From Pseudomonadota bacterium (GTDB lineage Bacteria > Pseudomonadota > Alphaproteobacteria > Acetobacterales > Acetobacteraceae): a stretch of 46,504 nucleotides of DNA. The notes below the pieces were generated by a model that was not told the DNA's origin, did not search any database, and saw nothing but the letters and a program-made list of their open reading frames with translations. Position 1 is the stretch's first letter. Each line of letters begins with the position of its first letter. A program made the translations under genes and the position numbers. Shown here one piece after another: positions 8,412-16,606 of this stretch. The stretch lies in NCBI GenBank assembly GCA_021851785.1, contig JAJZBV010000024.1, forward strand, positions 1 through 46,504, given 5' to 3'.

Positions 8412-8510
8412 GAGGAAAAGCGCTTCTTTTTCTGAAGAAAAAGAAGCAAGAAGACTTTCTTCCCGGTTTCCTCGGAGTGGGCAGTGCCGCAGGTGCTCAT
8501 CTCCGTGTAA
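8412..8510. repeat. Dispersed A/T-rich intergenic repeat, copy A
   Basis: Shares ordered blocks with 37031-37178: GAAAAAGAAGCA, AAGACTTT, TTCCCG, GTTTCC, CGGAG and GGCAGTGCCGCAGG. Both copies lie directly downstream of gene ends or between genes and carry T-rich hairpins. In this GC-rich background the purine/pyrimidine-biased blocks stand out clearly. A third, looser copy lies at 44432-44510. Confidence 0.55.
8422..8447 (+). terminator. Hairpin terminator after the H4MPT operon
   Basis: Perfect 11-bp stem GCTTCTTTTTC / GAAAAAGAAGC with loop TGAA, starting 12 bp after the DUF447 stop. The stem is A/T-rich and lacks a strong U-tract immediately after it, so efficiency is uncertain. It forms part of intergenic repeat copy A. 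Confidence 0.55.
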
Positions 8511-8574
8511 CCTCACGCTAATAATCTTGCCGCTAGGATGCCGGGGCGGGCAGCGGTATCTGAAGCAACGGACA

Positions 8575-10152
8575 ATGAGCGAAACAGTGGATCACCCCGT
8601 CGTGGAACGATCGGCGGCGAAGGCGGGCAAGGCGGGGCAGAACGCGCTGCTCGCCAAGACCGCGAAGGCGACCGGCTGGGTGATGATCTGGCGCCTGTTC
8701 ACCCGCGGCATCGGCCTTCTCAGCACGCTGATCCTGGTGCGCCTCCTCCTGCCGGCCGATTTCGGGCTGGTGGCGCTCGGCACCAGCTTCGCCCAGGCGA
8801 TCGACGCGCTCTCCATCCTCGGCGTCGACGACGTCCTGATCCGCGAGAAAAACCCCGGGCGTGATCTCTACGATACCGCCTTCACCCTCAACCTCATCCG
8901 CAATTTCGCAACGGCGCTGATTGTTGCCGCGACTGCGGTGCCGATCGCCGCGTTCTTTAACGAACCAAGGCTCGCCCATGTGCTCTACGCGCTTGCCATC
9001 GCGACCGTGATCGAGGCGTTCGACAATGTCGGCATCATCGATTTCCGCCGCGAGATGGCGTTCGAGAAGGAATTTCAGCTCCGCCTGCTGCCGCGCCTCG
9101 CCGGCACCACGGCGACCATCGCGCTGGCCTTCCTCTGGCGCAGCTACTGGGCGCTGGTGGTCGGTATTCTGACGCTGCGCATCATGCGGGTCGTGATGAG
9201 CTACGTCATGCACCCTTATCGCGCCCGGCTCTCGGTCGGCGCCTGGCGGCACATCATCGGGTTTTCGGTGTGGACGTGGTTCATCAGCCTGATCGTTCTG
9301 GTGCGTGACCGCACCGGGAGCTTCGTCATCGGCCGCCTGCTGGGCTCAGCGCAGGTCGGCATTTTTTCGGTCGCCGGCGAGATCGCGAGCCTGCCCGGGA
9401 CGGAGCTGGTGCAGCCGCTCTGCCGCGCCTGCTGGTCGGCCTTCGCCGCCGCGCGCCATACCGGGGAGAACATCGCCGAGACCTATCTCAGGGTGATCGG
9501 CACCACCACGCTCGTGGTTCTGCCGGCCTCGATCGGCATCGCGCTGGTCGCCGAGCCGGTGGTTTATCTCGCGCTCGGCGCGCGCTGGATGTCGGCGGTG
9601 CCATTGTTGCAGATCATGGCGGTGGGCGGCATTTTCGGGGCGTTCGGCGCGATCGCCGGGACGCTGCTCAGCGCGCACGCCGTGCTCCGGCCGCTGTTTC
9701 GCATCATCACCGTCTCCTATGTCATCGGCGCGCCGGTGTTCATCGTGATGACGATCAAATTCGGTCTCGTCGGCGGCGTGTTCGGCGGCATGCTCGGCGG
9801 TCTGCTCGAGGTCGGGCTTATGACATGGACGCTGTTTCGCCGCTACGGCGTCGGTCTCGGGGCGTTGGGGGCGCAGATCTGGCGGCCGCTGCTGGCGTCT
9901 TCGGTGATGGCGGCGCTGCTGCTCGGCAGCGGCTACGCCCACCCGCCGCCGAGCGCGCCGGCTTCGGTTCAGGTGGAAGCGCTCATTATTCTGGTCCCGC
10001 TCGGGGTGGTTGCCTATGGCGTCGCGCTGTTCGCCGCCTGGCGCCTGGCGGGCGGGCCGGAGGGGGCCGAGACCGATCTCCTCGCCATGCTGCGTCCGAC
10101 GCTGGCCAAGATTCGCCGTCCCCGCCGCGTGCGCGGGGCCAGGGGCGACTGA
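8575..10152 (+). CDS. Polysaccharide/oligosaccharide flippase (Wzx-like, MOP superfamily)
   Basis: A 525-aa polytopic membrane protein with about 12-14 hydrophobic segments. After a short cytosolic tail it reads ATGWVMIWRLFTRGIGLLSTLILVRLLLPADFGLVAL in pieces typical of the RfbX/Wzx family, where the R-L-L-x-P-x-x-F/Y-G block is diagnostic. It would move undecaprenyl-linked sugar units to the periplasmic face. The ATG at 8575 is preferred because the family-like sequence starts shortly after it, although the frame is open from 8527. It is not in the same operon as the export genes but faces the methyltransferase end of the exopolysaccharide cluster, so it probably serves that polysaccharide (inference). 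A GGCGAC/GTCGCC inverted repeat spans the convergent gap at 10144-10162. Confidence 0.86.
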   Translation: MSETVDHPVVERSAAKAGKAGQNALLAKTAKATGWVMIWRLFTRGIGLLSTLILVRLLLPADFGLVALGTSFAQAIDALSILGVDDVLIREKNPGRDLYDTAFTLNLIRNFATALIVAATAVPIAAFFNEPRLAHVLYALAIATVIEAFDNVGIIDFRREMAFEKEFQLRLLPRLAGTTATIALAFLWRSYWALVVGILTLRIMRVVMSYVMHPYRARLSVGAWRHIIGFSVWTWFISLIVLVRDRTGSFVIGRLLGSAQVGIFSVAGEIASLPGTELVQPLCRACWSAFAAARHTGENIAETYLRVIGTTTLVVLPASIGIALVAEPVVYLALGARWMSAVPLLQIMAVGGIFGAFGAIAGTLLSAHAVLRPLFRIITVSYVIGAPVFIVMTIKFGLVGGVFGGMLGGLLEVGLMTWTLFRRYGVGLGALGAQIWRPLLASSVMAALLLGSGYAHPPPSAPASVQVEALIILVPLGVVAYGVALFAAWRLAGGPEGAETDLLAMLRPTLAKIRRPRRVRGARGD

Positions 10153-10170
10153 GCCGGTCGCCGCCGCGGG

Positions 10171-11043
10171 CTATTTCCTTACCGTGCCGACCACCACGAC
10201 GCGCCCGGCGAGAAGCCGGCCGAGGGGGCGGAAGGCGTTGAGCGCGGCGTGGTCGAATTTGCCGACCCGCGGCCAGTAGGGCGGCACCAGCCGGCCGCCG
10301 ATCAAGAGGAAATATTCGTAGCGCGGCGCCCGCAGGATGGCCGCGATCATCGCGAGTTCCCGCTCGTCGATCTTGCGCTCGTCCTCGGTGATGTAGGGGG
10401 TCTTGGTGCCGTAGATGAACGGCACCATGCGGCGATAGAGGACGCCGGCGATCAGGCGGCTGTCGCGAATTTTCTGCGACAGCGAATGGGTATAAAGCTC
10501 GTTGGCGACGACGCTGCCGCCCGGCCGCAACACCCGCCGCACCTCGGCGAGGGTGCGCGGGATATCGACATGGTGTAGAATGTCGTTGAAATAGACGAGA
10601 TCGAACCGATCATCGTCATAGGTCATCTGTTCCGCCGGCATGACCTCGAAATGGATTCCGGCGATCCCCATGCGCTCGGCGCGGGCGTGGGCGATGGCGA
10701 TGAGATCGGGGGAGAGGTCGGCCGCGAACACCTCCGCCCCGAGCGCCGCCAGGCGGATCGCGTCCTCGCCGAAACCGCAGCCCGGCACCAGCACTTTCTT
10801 GCCGGCGACGCCCTGCGCCATGAGCGCGTCATAGGACGACCAATAGGCGTTCCAGCGCCGCCGCGGCCCCGGCGCGATGACGTCGAGCGCGACCGGCGTT
10901 TCGATCTTGTCGCGATGCCGGGCGGCGAATTCGCGGTGGTATTCCAGCTCGCGGCGCTGGCGCTCGTCGATGCCCGGGGGGATGTCCGTGGGGATGTCCG
11001 TGGGGATGTCCGGGGGCGGGGTCCGATCGTCCGTCTCATCCAT
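10171..11043 (-). CDS. Class I SAM-dependent methyltransferase of the exopolysaccharide cluster
   Basis: A 290-aa protein with a standard class I SAM fold: motif I VLVPGCGFGEDAIRLA, the acidic residue after strand 2 (VFAADLSPD), motif II-like DRFDLVYFNDILHHV, and VLRPGGSVVANE, which matches the methyltransferase-11 family. It is the last gene of the leftward operon, 34 bp beyond the GT4 gene, which suggests methylation of a sugar or of the lipid-linked polymer (inference). ATG 11043 is chosen because GGAAGAAA precedes it and the longer frame runs back into the GT4 gene. Its N-terminus contains a triplicated Asp-Ile-Pro-Thr/Pro unit caused by a 12-bp tandem repeat. Confidence 0.85.
   Translation of the reverse strand: MDETDDRTPPPDIPTDIPTDIPPGIDERQRRELEYHREFAARHRDKIETPVALDVIAPGPRRRWNAYWSSYDALMAQGVAGKKVLVPGCGFGEDAIRLAALGAEVFAADLSPDLIAIAHARAERMGIAGIHFEVMPAEQMTYDDDRFDLVYFNDILHHVDIPRTLAEVRRVLRPGGSVVANELYTHSLSQKIRDSRLIAGVLYRRMVPFIYGTKTPYITEDERKIDERELAMIAAILRAPRYEYFLLIGGRLVPPYWPRVGKFDHAALNAFRPLGRLLAGRVVVVGTVRK
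10978..11012 (-). repeat. 12-bp tandem repeat, about three copies, inside the methyltransferase gene
   Basis: Plus-strand unit GGGGATGTCCGT at 10978-10989, 10990-11001 and 11002-11012 (last copy incomplete). It encodes Thr-Asp-Ile-Pro repeats near residue 12 of the methyltransferase. Because the unit is a multiple of three, copy changes would alter the N-terminal linker without breaking the frame. Confidence 0.8.
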
Positions 11044-11077
11044 GTCGTTTCTTCCAATTTGTCGCGATGGGCGAGCG

Positions 11078-12256
11078 TTACGAGACCAGCGCGCGAAACA
11101 GCGCCGCCTGCCCGGCGCTGGTCTCCGCCCAGCCGAAGCGCTCGGCATAGGCGCGGGTCGCCTCCCGCGTGGGCGGCGCGGCGAACAGCTTGCGCAAAGC
11201 GGCGGCGATGCCTTCGGGCGTGTTTTCCTCGACGATCAGCCCCGCCTCCGGCGCCGTCACCACTTCCGGGTTGCCGGGAATTCTGCTCGCGATCACCGGG
11301 GTTCCGCACGCCATCGCCTCCAAAAGCACGTTCGCCCAGCCTTCCCGGCTGGAGGCCAGCACCAGGGCGTCGGCGGCGGAATAATAGCGCGCAAGCGTCT
11401 CATGCGGCACCGCGCCGAGGAGACGCGCCCGCCCGCCGAGCCCGCGCGCCGCGATCAGCGCATCAAGCCGGGCGCGCTCCGGCCCCTCGCCGAGGATCAG
11501 CAGACTGACCCCCGGCAACAGCGCCAGCGCCTCAATCACCCGGTCATGGCCCTTGCGGGGAATGAGATGGCCGACCGAAAGCAGCGTCGGGCCGGAGAGA
11601 GCGAGGGCGGCGCGGCTGGCCTCGCGCTCCTGCGGGCGGAACATCGCGAGATCGACACCGTTTCGGAGCACGGTCACCTTGGCCGCCGGCGCGCCGAGCC
11701 CGATCAGCGCCTCCTTGAGCCCGGCGCTGACCGAAATCAGACGATCGGCGTCGGCGATGGCGCGCCGGATGAGCCGGCGGGGGATGGCGTCATCGGGCAG
11801 TTGCGTCACATCCGAGCCGCGCGCGGTGATCACCACCGGGCGGCGGAAGTGGCGCCCGAGCCAGGTCGCCGCGACCCCGTCGGGATAGACGTAATGCGCA
11901 TCGATGACATCGAAACGGAGGCCGCGCGCGATCAGGGCGTCGATGGCGCCTCGCGCGGCGTGATAGAGGAAAAATGGCGCGAGCGCGGTGCCGATTTTCG
12001 GCAAGAGGCCATAGCGCGGATGATACGCCTCGATCCCGTGCCGGATTTCGTGCTGCGGCGCCCGGGCATAATCCGCCCAGGTGCCGAAACGCGGCGAGGT
12101 GGCGGGAAAGAACGGCACCGGCGCGAGCACGGTGCTGGTGACCGCCTCGCTCGCCAGCAGATGGCGCAGACGATTCTCGACGAACACGCCGTGATTGGGC
12201 CGCGCCGCGTTGGGGTACAGCGTGGTGAAGGTGAGGAGGCGGAGCGGCGCGGTCAC
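11078..12256 (-). CDS. Family 4 glycosyltransferase
   Basis: A 392-aa GT-B retaining glycosyltransferase. The N-terminal domain begins LRLLTFTTLYPNAARPNHGVFVENR, typical of the GT4 subgroup found in exosortase A loci. The C-terminal domain has LLSVGHLIPRKGHD, LLILGEGPER and the acceptor/phosphate motif EGWANVLLEAMACGTPVIAS with the E-x7-E pair. It presumably adds one sugar to the lipid-linked unit; donor and acceptor are unknown. Start: GTG at 12256, which overlaps the stop of the small gene upstream as GTGA and places the protein start just before the conserved strand. The frame stays open to 12601, but those residues are shadow of the preceding genes. Confidence 0.88.
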   Translation of the reverse strand: MTAPLRLLTFTTLYPNAARPNHGVFVENRLRHLLASEAVTSTVLAPVPFFPATSPRFGTWADYARAPQHEIRHGIEAYHPRYGLLPKIGTALAPFFLYHAARGAIDALIARGLRFDVIDAHYVYPDGVAATWLGRHFRRPVVITARGSDVTQLPDDAIPRRLIRRAIADADRLISVSAGLKEALIGLGAPAAKVTVLRNGVDLAMFRPQEREASRAALALSGPTLLSVGHLIPRKGHDRVIEALALLPGVSLLILGEGPERARLDALIAARGLGGRARLLGAVPHETLARYYSAADALVLASSREGWANVLLEAMACGTPVIASRIPGNPEVVTAPEAGLIVEENTPEGIAAALRKLFAAPPTREATRAYAERFGWAETSAGQAALFRALVS

Positions 12257-12471
12257 GCGACGCGCCGGCGCGGCGGCGGCCCCTGGCGGCGGGCGGGCGA
12301 CACCTGGCGGCCGGGTCGCCGCGCGGCGGGTGGTTCGGGCGGCGGCGTCGCGGCGTCGTCCTTCATGTCGAACGGCCACCACAGCCGCGAACGCCGCGAG
12401 GGGTCGCGAATACTCCAGAGCGCGAGCCAGAAAATCCCGACGATGCAGAGCAGGAAATAGAGCGTGTCCAT
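12253..12471 (-). CDS. Small single-span membrane protein between ligase and glycosyltransferase
   Basis: A 72-aa protein: residues 1 to about 19 are a hydrophobic segment (TLYFLLCIVGIFWLALW), followed by a basic stretch and a Pro/Arg-rich tail. It starts 5 nt after the ligase stop and its stop overlaps the GT4 GTG start, so it is translated as part of the operon. No family is recognised. It could be a membrane anchor or regulatory subunit for the ligase or glycosyltransferase (inference). The tight GTGA coupling and the plausible N-terminal helix argue that it is real; the low-complexity tail keeps confidence moderate. Confidence 0.62.
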   Translation of the reverse strand: MDTLYFLLCIVGIFWLALWSIRDPSRRSRLWWPFDMKDDAATPPPEPPAARRPGRQVSPARRQGPPPRRRVA

Positions 12472-12476
12472 GGCGT

Positions 12477-13805
12477 TCAGCCGCGCGGCGCGGGAAGCGC
12501 GGCGCCGGGCGTGGCGAGATGGGCGCGGGCGGCAAGCGATGTTGCGCGCGCCGGCGCGGTGGCGCGCGCCGCCTCCTTGACCCGCTCCCAGGTCGCGGCA
12601 ACGCCCATCAGCAGGGTGAAGTAGAAATCCCAGTAGCAGAGCGAAAGAAACGTCCCGGCGACGAGATAGGCGATGATCGAGACCTGCGCCATCTTGGCGA
12701 GATCATAGGCCCAGCGCAGCTCCGGCACCTTGCGGGTCGCGCGGATGATGCGCCAGGTGTTGACGATGCCGGCGAGCGTGATGCCGAGCCAGACGAAGAA
12801 GGTCGGGAAGCCGTGTTCGCCGATGACCTCGAAATAAATACTATGCACGGCGCGCGCGGTGGTGCCGTAATCATACTCATCGACGATGTTCTGGCGGTAG
12901 GGCGCCATGAATCCGCCGCCGGTGAGCGGGCGGGCGAGGGCGATTTTCCACGACGCATGCCAGATATTGAGGCGGCCCTGCGCGGAGTCATCGACATGTT
13001 CGACGCCGATCGTGGACATCCGCGCCGTCCAGCTCGGCGGCATGAACGAGATCGCGCCGGCGAGCGCGACACCGACCACCGCCGCCGAGACGATCTTGTG
13101 CGAGCTGTTCCACCACAGGAACAAGGACATCGCGGCAAGACCGATCAAGGCGCCGCGCGAGTAGCTGCCGAGGATCGAGAACAGGGTGAAAATCATCGCC
13201 CCGAGCAGCCCGAGCCGCACCAGGCGATGGCGCGATTGCAGGCGGAGGTAATTCATCATCGGCATGCAGACGAGCAGCCCGGCGGCGAGATGGTTGTTAT
13301 CGGTGATCATCGTCATCGGCGGCCCGAGCACGCGATAATTGCCGGCATGGGTCAACGTAAAGAAGCCGCCGCGGATGCCGTAATAGCCGAGCGAGATCAC
13401 CATCACCCAGATCAAGGCATGGATGCGCCGGCGCTCGGTGAGCAGCGCGAAGATCAGCAACTGCGCGAGAAAGGATTTGGCCACCACCGACCATTTGTAT
13501 TCCACCAATTCGGGTGGTGCGAGGGCGGCGAGCGAGGTGAGCGAGATCAGGACGATGAACAGAATGATCAGCACGGTGGTGGCGTTGATCGGGAAGGATT
13601 TGGGCTCGCGCGCGCCGAGACAGCCCATGATCGTCGCGGCGACTATCATCATCGCCCAGGGGATGGTCATCGACATGCCCCAGGTCAGCTCGTGCGGATT
13701 CATGAACGAGATCCAGCACCACAGGATGACGCCGACGAACGGGCGCGCGATCGTCATCGGCAAAAGCCCGCCCATCATCGCGATGATGAAAACGAGATTG
13801 CGCAT
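12477..13805 (-). CDS. Exosortase A-associated O-glycosylation ligase-like protein (Wzy/O-antigen ligase family)
   Basis: A 442-aa polytopic inner-membrane protein with about 10-12 hydrophobic segments. The O-antigen ligase/polymerase core shows in ITDNNHLAAGLLVCMPMMNY and LGSYSRGALIGLAAM, followed by a large periplasmic loop with GRLNIWHASWKIALARPLTGGGF and a HSIYFEVIGEHGFPTFFVW block. That combination is typical of the protein called putative O-glycosylation ligase in exosortase A systems (family knowledge). The opening MRNLVFIIAMMGGLLPMTIARPFVG is characteristic. Either polymerisation of the exopolysaccharide or its transfer to protein is possible. It starts 17 bp after prsT. Confidence 0.91.
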   Translation of the reverse strand: MRNLVFIIAMMGGLLPMTIARPFVGVILWCWISFMNPHELTWGMSMTIPWAMMIVAATIMGCLGAREPKSFPINATTVLIILFIVLISLTSLAALAPPELVEYKWSVVAKSFLAQLLIFALLTERRRIHALIWVMVISLGYYGIRGGFFTLTHAGNYRVLGPPMTMITDNNHLAAGLLVCMPMMNYLRLQSRHRLVRLGLLGAMIFTLFSILGSYSRGALIGLAAMSLFLWWNSSHKIVSAAVVGVALAGAISFMPPSWTARMSTIGVEHVDDSAQGRLNIWHASWKIALARPLTGGGFMAPYRQNIVDEYDYGTTARAVHSIYFEVIGEHGFPTFFVWLGITLAGIVNTWRIIRATRKVPELRWAYDLAKMAQVSIIAYLVAGTFLSLCYWDFYFTLLMGVAATWERVKEAARATAPARATSLAARAHLATPGAALPAPRG

Positions 13806-13822
13806 CGCCCGGCCCGGCGCCC

Positions 13823-16606
13823 CTATTTGCCCGCGTTGAGATCGGCGAGCAGTTGGCGGGCGCCGTCCTTCTCGGGGAAACTGGTCTTGTCGTCGGTGAT
13901 CGGGGTCAGCAGCGCGACCGCCTCGTCGCGATGCCCGGCCTGCGCCAGCGCGGTCGCGAGGTGATACTGAATGGCGGGATCTCCCGGCAGTTCGGCATGG
14001 GCCTGGCGGAGCAGGGGAAGCCCGGCCGGGTTTTTCGCCTGGGTCAGGATATAGCCGAGCGTATCCGCGGTCTGCGCGCCGGGAGCGAGGAGATAGGCGC
14101 GCTCGGCGAGTTTCAGCGCCTCCGGCTTGCCGAGCTGCTGGTCGATCCAGGCGAGATTGTTGAGGGCGACGATGTTGTTCGGCTGATGGGCGAGCGCGGT
14201 CTGCAAATGCCCGGCCGCGACCGGATATTGCCGGCCGGCGATTTCCAGATCGGCGAGCGCGACCAGCGCCGGCACGTCATCGGCGTGGCTCCCGACCCAG
14301 GCGCTGAGCGTCGCCATCGCCTCGTTCTTGTGGCCGGCGGCATTTTCCGCCGCCGCCTCGCGCAGCGCCAGCATCGTCGAGGGCTGATCGGCGGCGGCCG
14401 CGGCATAGGCTTTCGCCGCCGCGTCATAGTGTTTCTGTGACATATGGAAATCACCCGCCAATGCGAGTGCGGCCGGCAGATGGGTTGCCTCCTTGGCCAA
14501 TGCGCCGGCCCGCGCCAGCGCCGCATCCGCGCCACCCGAGGCGAGGGCGACGCCGAGGGCTGCCTGCATCAGCTCGTAATTGGCGGGATAGGCCTTGAGC
14601 CCGGCATCGATCACGCTTTGCGCGCCGCTGTAATCCTTGGCCATGACCAGGAGCCGGATGAGGTTGATCCGCGCCGTCGTCTGCGCCGGATCAATGGTGA
14701 GGATCTGGCGGTAGGTGTCGCGCGCCGCCTCGTTGAGGCCGAGCGACGCCTGCGCCGCGCCCTGCACCGAAAGGAGGGCCACCGGCGCCGGCTGGTCCTT
14801 GCCGAGGGTCACCGCCAGCGCCGCCTTGGCGTCGTTGTCGCGGAGCAAAAGCCCGGCATAGCTCGCGGCGATGCCGGCGTCGTTCGGCACCGCCGCATGC
14901 GCCTGCGCGAGCAGCGCCAGCGCCTCCTTCGGCTTGCCCTGCTGCTCGCGCGCGGCGACGGCGATATTGAGCGCGGTGCGGTTGCCCGGCTGCTTGGCCA
15001 GCACCTCGTCGAGCAGTTTCCACGCGGCGTCGTCCTGCCCCTCGATCAGTTGCAGCCGCGCCAGGCTGAGCTTCGCCGCCACCGCGTCGGGATGGGCCTT
15101 GATGACGCCGGCGAAAGCCGCTTCCGCGCCGGGATAATCCATCTTCGCGAGTTTCAGCAGGCCATCGAGATTGCCGACCACGGCGGCATCGCCCTCCTGC
15201 TCGCGGAGTTCGGCGAGGTGGCTTTCGGCCTGAGTGAAATCGCCGGCGACGATCCCGGTCAGCACCAGCATCTCGCCGGCCTTGGCTTGCTTGGGATCGA
15301 GCTTCAGCGAGCGCTCGAACGCCGCCGCCGCGCCCTCATTGTCGCCGGCGTCGAGCTTCAATTCCCCGAGCCGGCTCAGGAGGGCGGCGTTATCGGGCGC
15401 GAGCGTGCTCGCCGTCTCATAGCTCGCGATCGCCGGCGCGAGCTTGCCGGTCGCGAGATAGACCTGGCCCAGCATCTCGTGCAGGGCAGGGTTCTTGTCG
15501 TTGAGGAGGATCGCCTTGTTGAGCGCCGTGATCGCCTCGTCGGGGGCGTGGCGCGCCATGTCGATCTGAACCAGGAGGGCGACGCCGCGCGGGTCGCTCG
15601 GGAAGCGGGCGACGTAGCGCCGGGCGGAGTCGAGCGCCTGCTCGCGCTCGCCGAGTTGGTTCTTGACCAGGGCGTCGATGTAATAGGCGTTCGGCATGCG
15701 CGAAAGCACGCTCGAGAGTTTTTCCATATCGGCGCCGGCGCCCTTGAAATCCCCGGCCTCGGCGAGGATCAGGGCGTGGAGATAGACCGCCTGGGCGTTG
15801 TTTGGCAGCATTTTCTGGACGACGGCGATATCCTCCTTCGCCTTGTCGTTCTGGCGGTTCGCGATCAGGAGATCGGCGCGCTGCAAGCGCGCGACGATGT
15901 CGTTGGGATCGCGCGCGAGAACCCCGTCCAGGATCGTGATCGCGCCGGCGCGATCGCCGGCGTTGGCGGTGAACTGCGCCTTGCGCCGCAAGGCGGCGGC
16001 GTTCTGCGGATCGGCCTTGAGCACCGTCTCGATCGCCGCTTCCGCCGCCTTGGTGTCGCCCTTGGCGCTCGCCACCTGGGAGGCGGTGAGGAGGACTTCC
16101 GTCGCATCCGGGGCGATCGCGCGGGCGGCGTCGATATCGGCGGCGGCCTTGTCCACCTGGTCGAGCATCAGCTCGGCGCGGGCGCGCGCGGCGAGGATGG
16201 TCGGCGCGAGATCGGGCGGGTTGCCGGTGGCCGGAAAAGTTTGCAGCAGGTCGCGCGGGCGCTGCTGGTCGAGATAGGATTGCAGCAGAATCTCGGTCGC
16301 CCGCCGTGGCTCGGTGCCGAGGGCGCGCGCCTTGCTCGCTTCCTTTTCCGCCCCCGACGGGTCGCCGAGGCGGAGATCGACATCGGCGAGGCCGAGATGC
16401 GCGCGGCCGTTCTCGGGATCGTCCCGGACGGCGTTGCGGAGTTCGATCTGCGCGCCACGCAGATCGCCGCCGGCGAGCAGCGCCTCGGCCTTGGCGTAAT
16501 GATCGGCGGCGGCGGCGAGGCCCGGCCAGAGCAGCGCCGCCAGCGCCGTGCCGGTGAGCGCGAGCTGGGCCAATCGGGAAGAGCGCGGGTGGGATGCCAG
16601 CATCAT
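13823..16606 (-). CDS. prsT: PEP-CTERM system TPR-repeat protein PrsT
   Basis: A 927-aa exported protein made almost entirely of tetratricopeptide repeats (AKAEALLAGGDLRGAQIELRNAV at the start, then more than 20 helical pairs with A-x-P-x-N/D turn motifs). PrsT accompanies the PrsK/PrsR two-component system in exosortase A loci and probably scaffolds polymer assembly at the inner membrane (established association; mechanism unknown). The N-terminus has basic residues, a hydrophobic core (LALTGTALAALLWPG) and an Ala-rich cleavage region ending LAAAAD. No Cys lies at the cleavage site, so unlike many family members it does not look like a lipoprotein. The ATG overlaps the prsR stop (ATGA). Confidence 0.93.
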   Translation of the reverse strand: MMLASHPRSSRLAQLALTGTALAALLWPGLAAAADHYAKAEALLAGGDLRGAQIELRNAVRDDPENGRAHLGLADVDLRLGDPSGAEKEASKARALGTEPRRATEILLQSYLDQQRPRDLLQTFPATGNPPDLAPTILAARARAELMLDQVDKAAADIDAARAIAPDATEVLLTASQVASAKGDTKAAEAAIETVLKADPQNAAALRRKAQFTANAGDRAGAITILDGVLARDPNDIVARLQRADLLIANRQNDKAKEDIAVVQKMLPNNAQAVYLHALILAEAGDFKGAGADMEKLSSVLSRMPNAYYIDALVKNQLGEREQALDSARRYVARFPSDPRGVALLVQIDMARHAPDEAITALNKAILLNDKNPALHEMLGQVYLATGKLAPAIASYETASTLAPDNAALLSRLGELKLDAGDNEGAAAAFERSLKLDPKQAKAGEMLVLTGIVAGDFTQAESHLAELREQEGDAAVVGNLDGLLKLAKMDYPGAEAAFAGVIKAHPDAVAAKLSLARLQLIEGQDDAAWKLLDEVLAKQPGNRTALNIAVAAREQQGKPKEALALLAQAHAAVPNDAGIAASYAGLLLRDNDAKAALAVTLGKDQPAPVALLSVQGAAQASLGLNEAARDTYRQILTIDPAQTTARINLIRLLVMAKDYSGAQSVIDAGLKAYPANYELMQAALGVALASGGADAALARAGALAKEATHLPAALALAGDFHMSQKHYDAAAKAYAAAAADQPSTMLALREAAAENAAGHKNEAMATLSAWVGSHADDVPALVALADLEIAGRQYPVAAGHLQTALAHQPNNIVALNNLAWIDQQLGKPEALKLAERAYLLAPGAQTADTLGYILTQAKNPAGLPLLRQAHAELPGDPAIQYHLATALAQAGHRDEAVALLTPITDDKTSFPEKDGARQLLADLNAGK

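Noticed and set aside
10144-10162. GGCGAC/GTCGCC hairpin between convergent flippase and methyltransferase
   Set aside because: Only 6 bp of stem and no U-tract; common by chance at this GC content, so not listed as a terminator.
12195-13964. Plus-strand frame of 589 codons opposite the ligase gene
   Set aside because: His/Asp/Arg-rich mirror of membrane codons; the minus frame has clear hydrophobic segments and family motifs.
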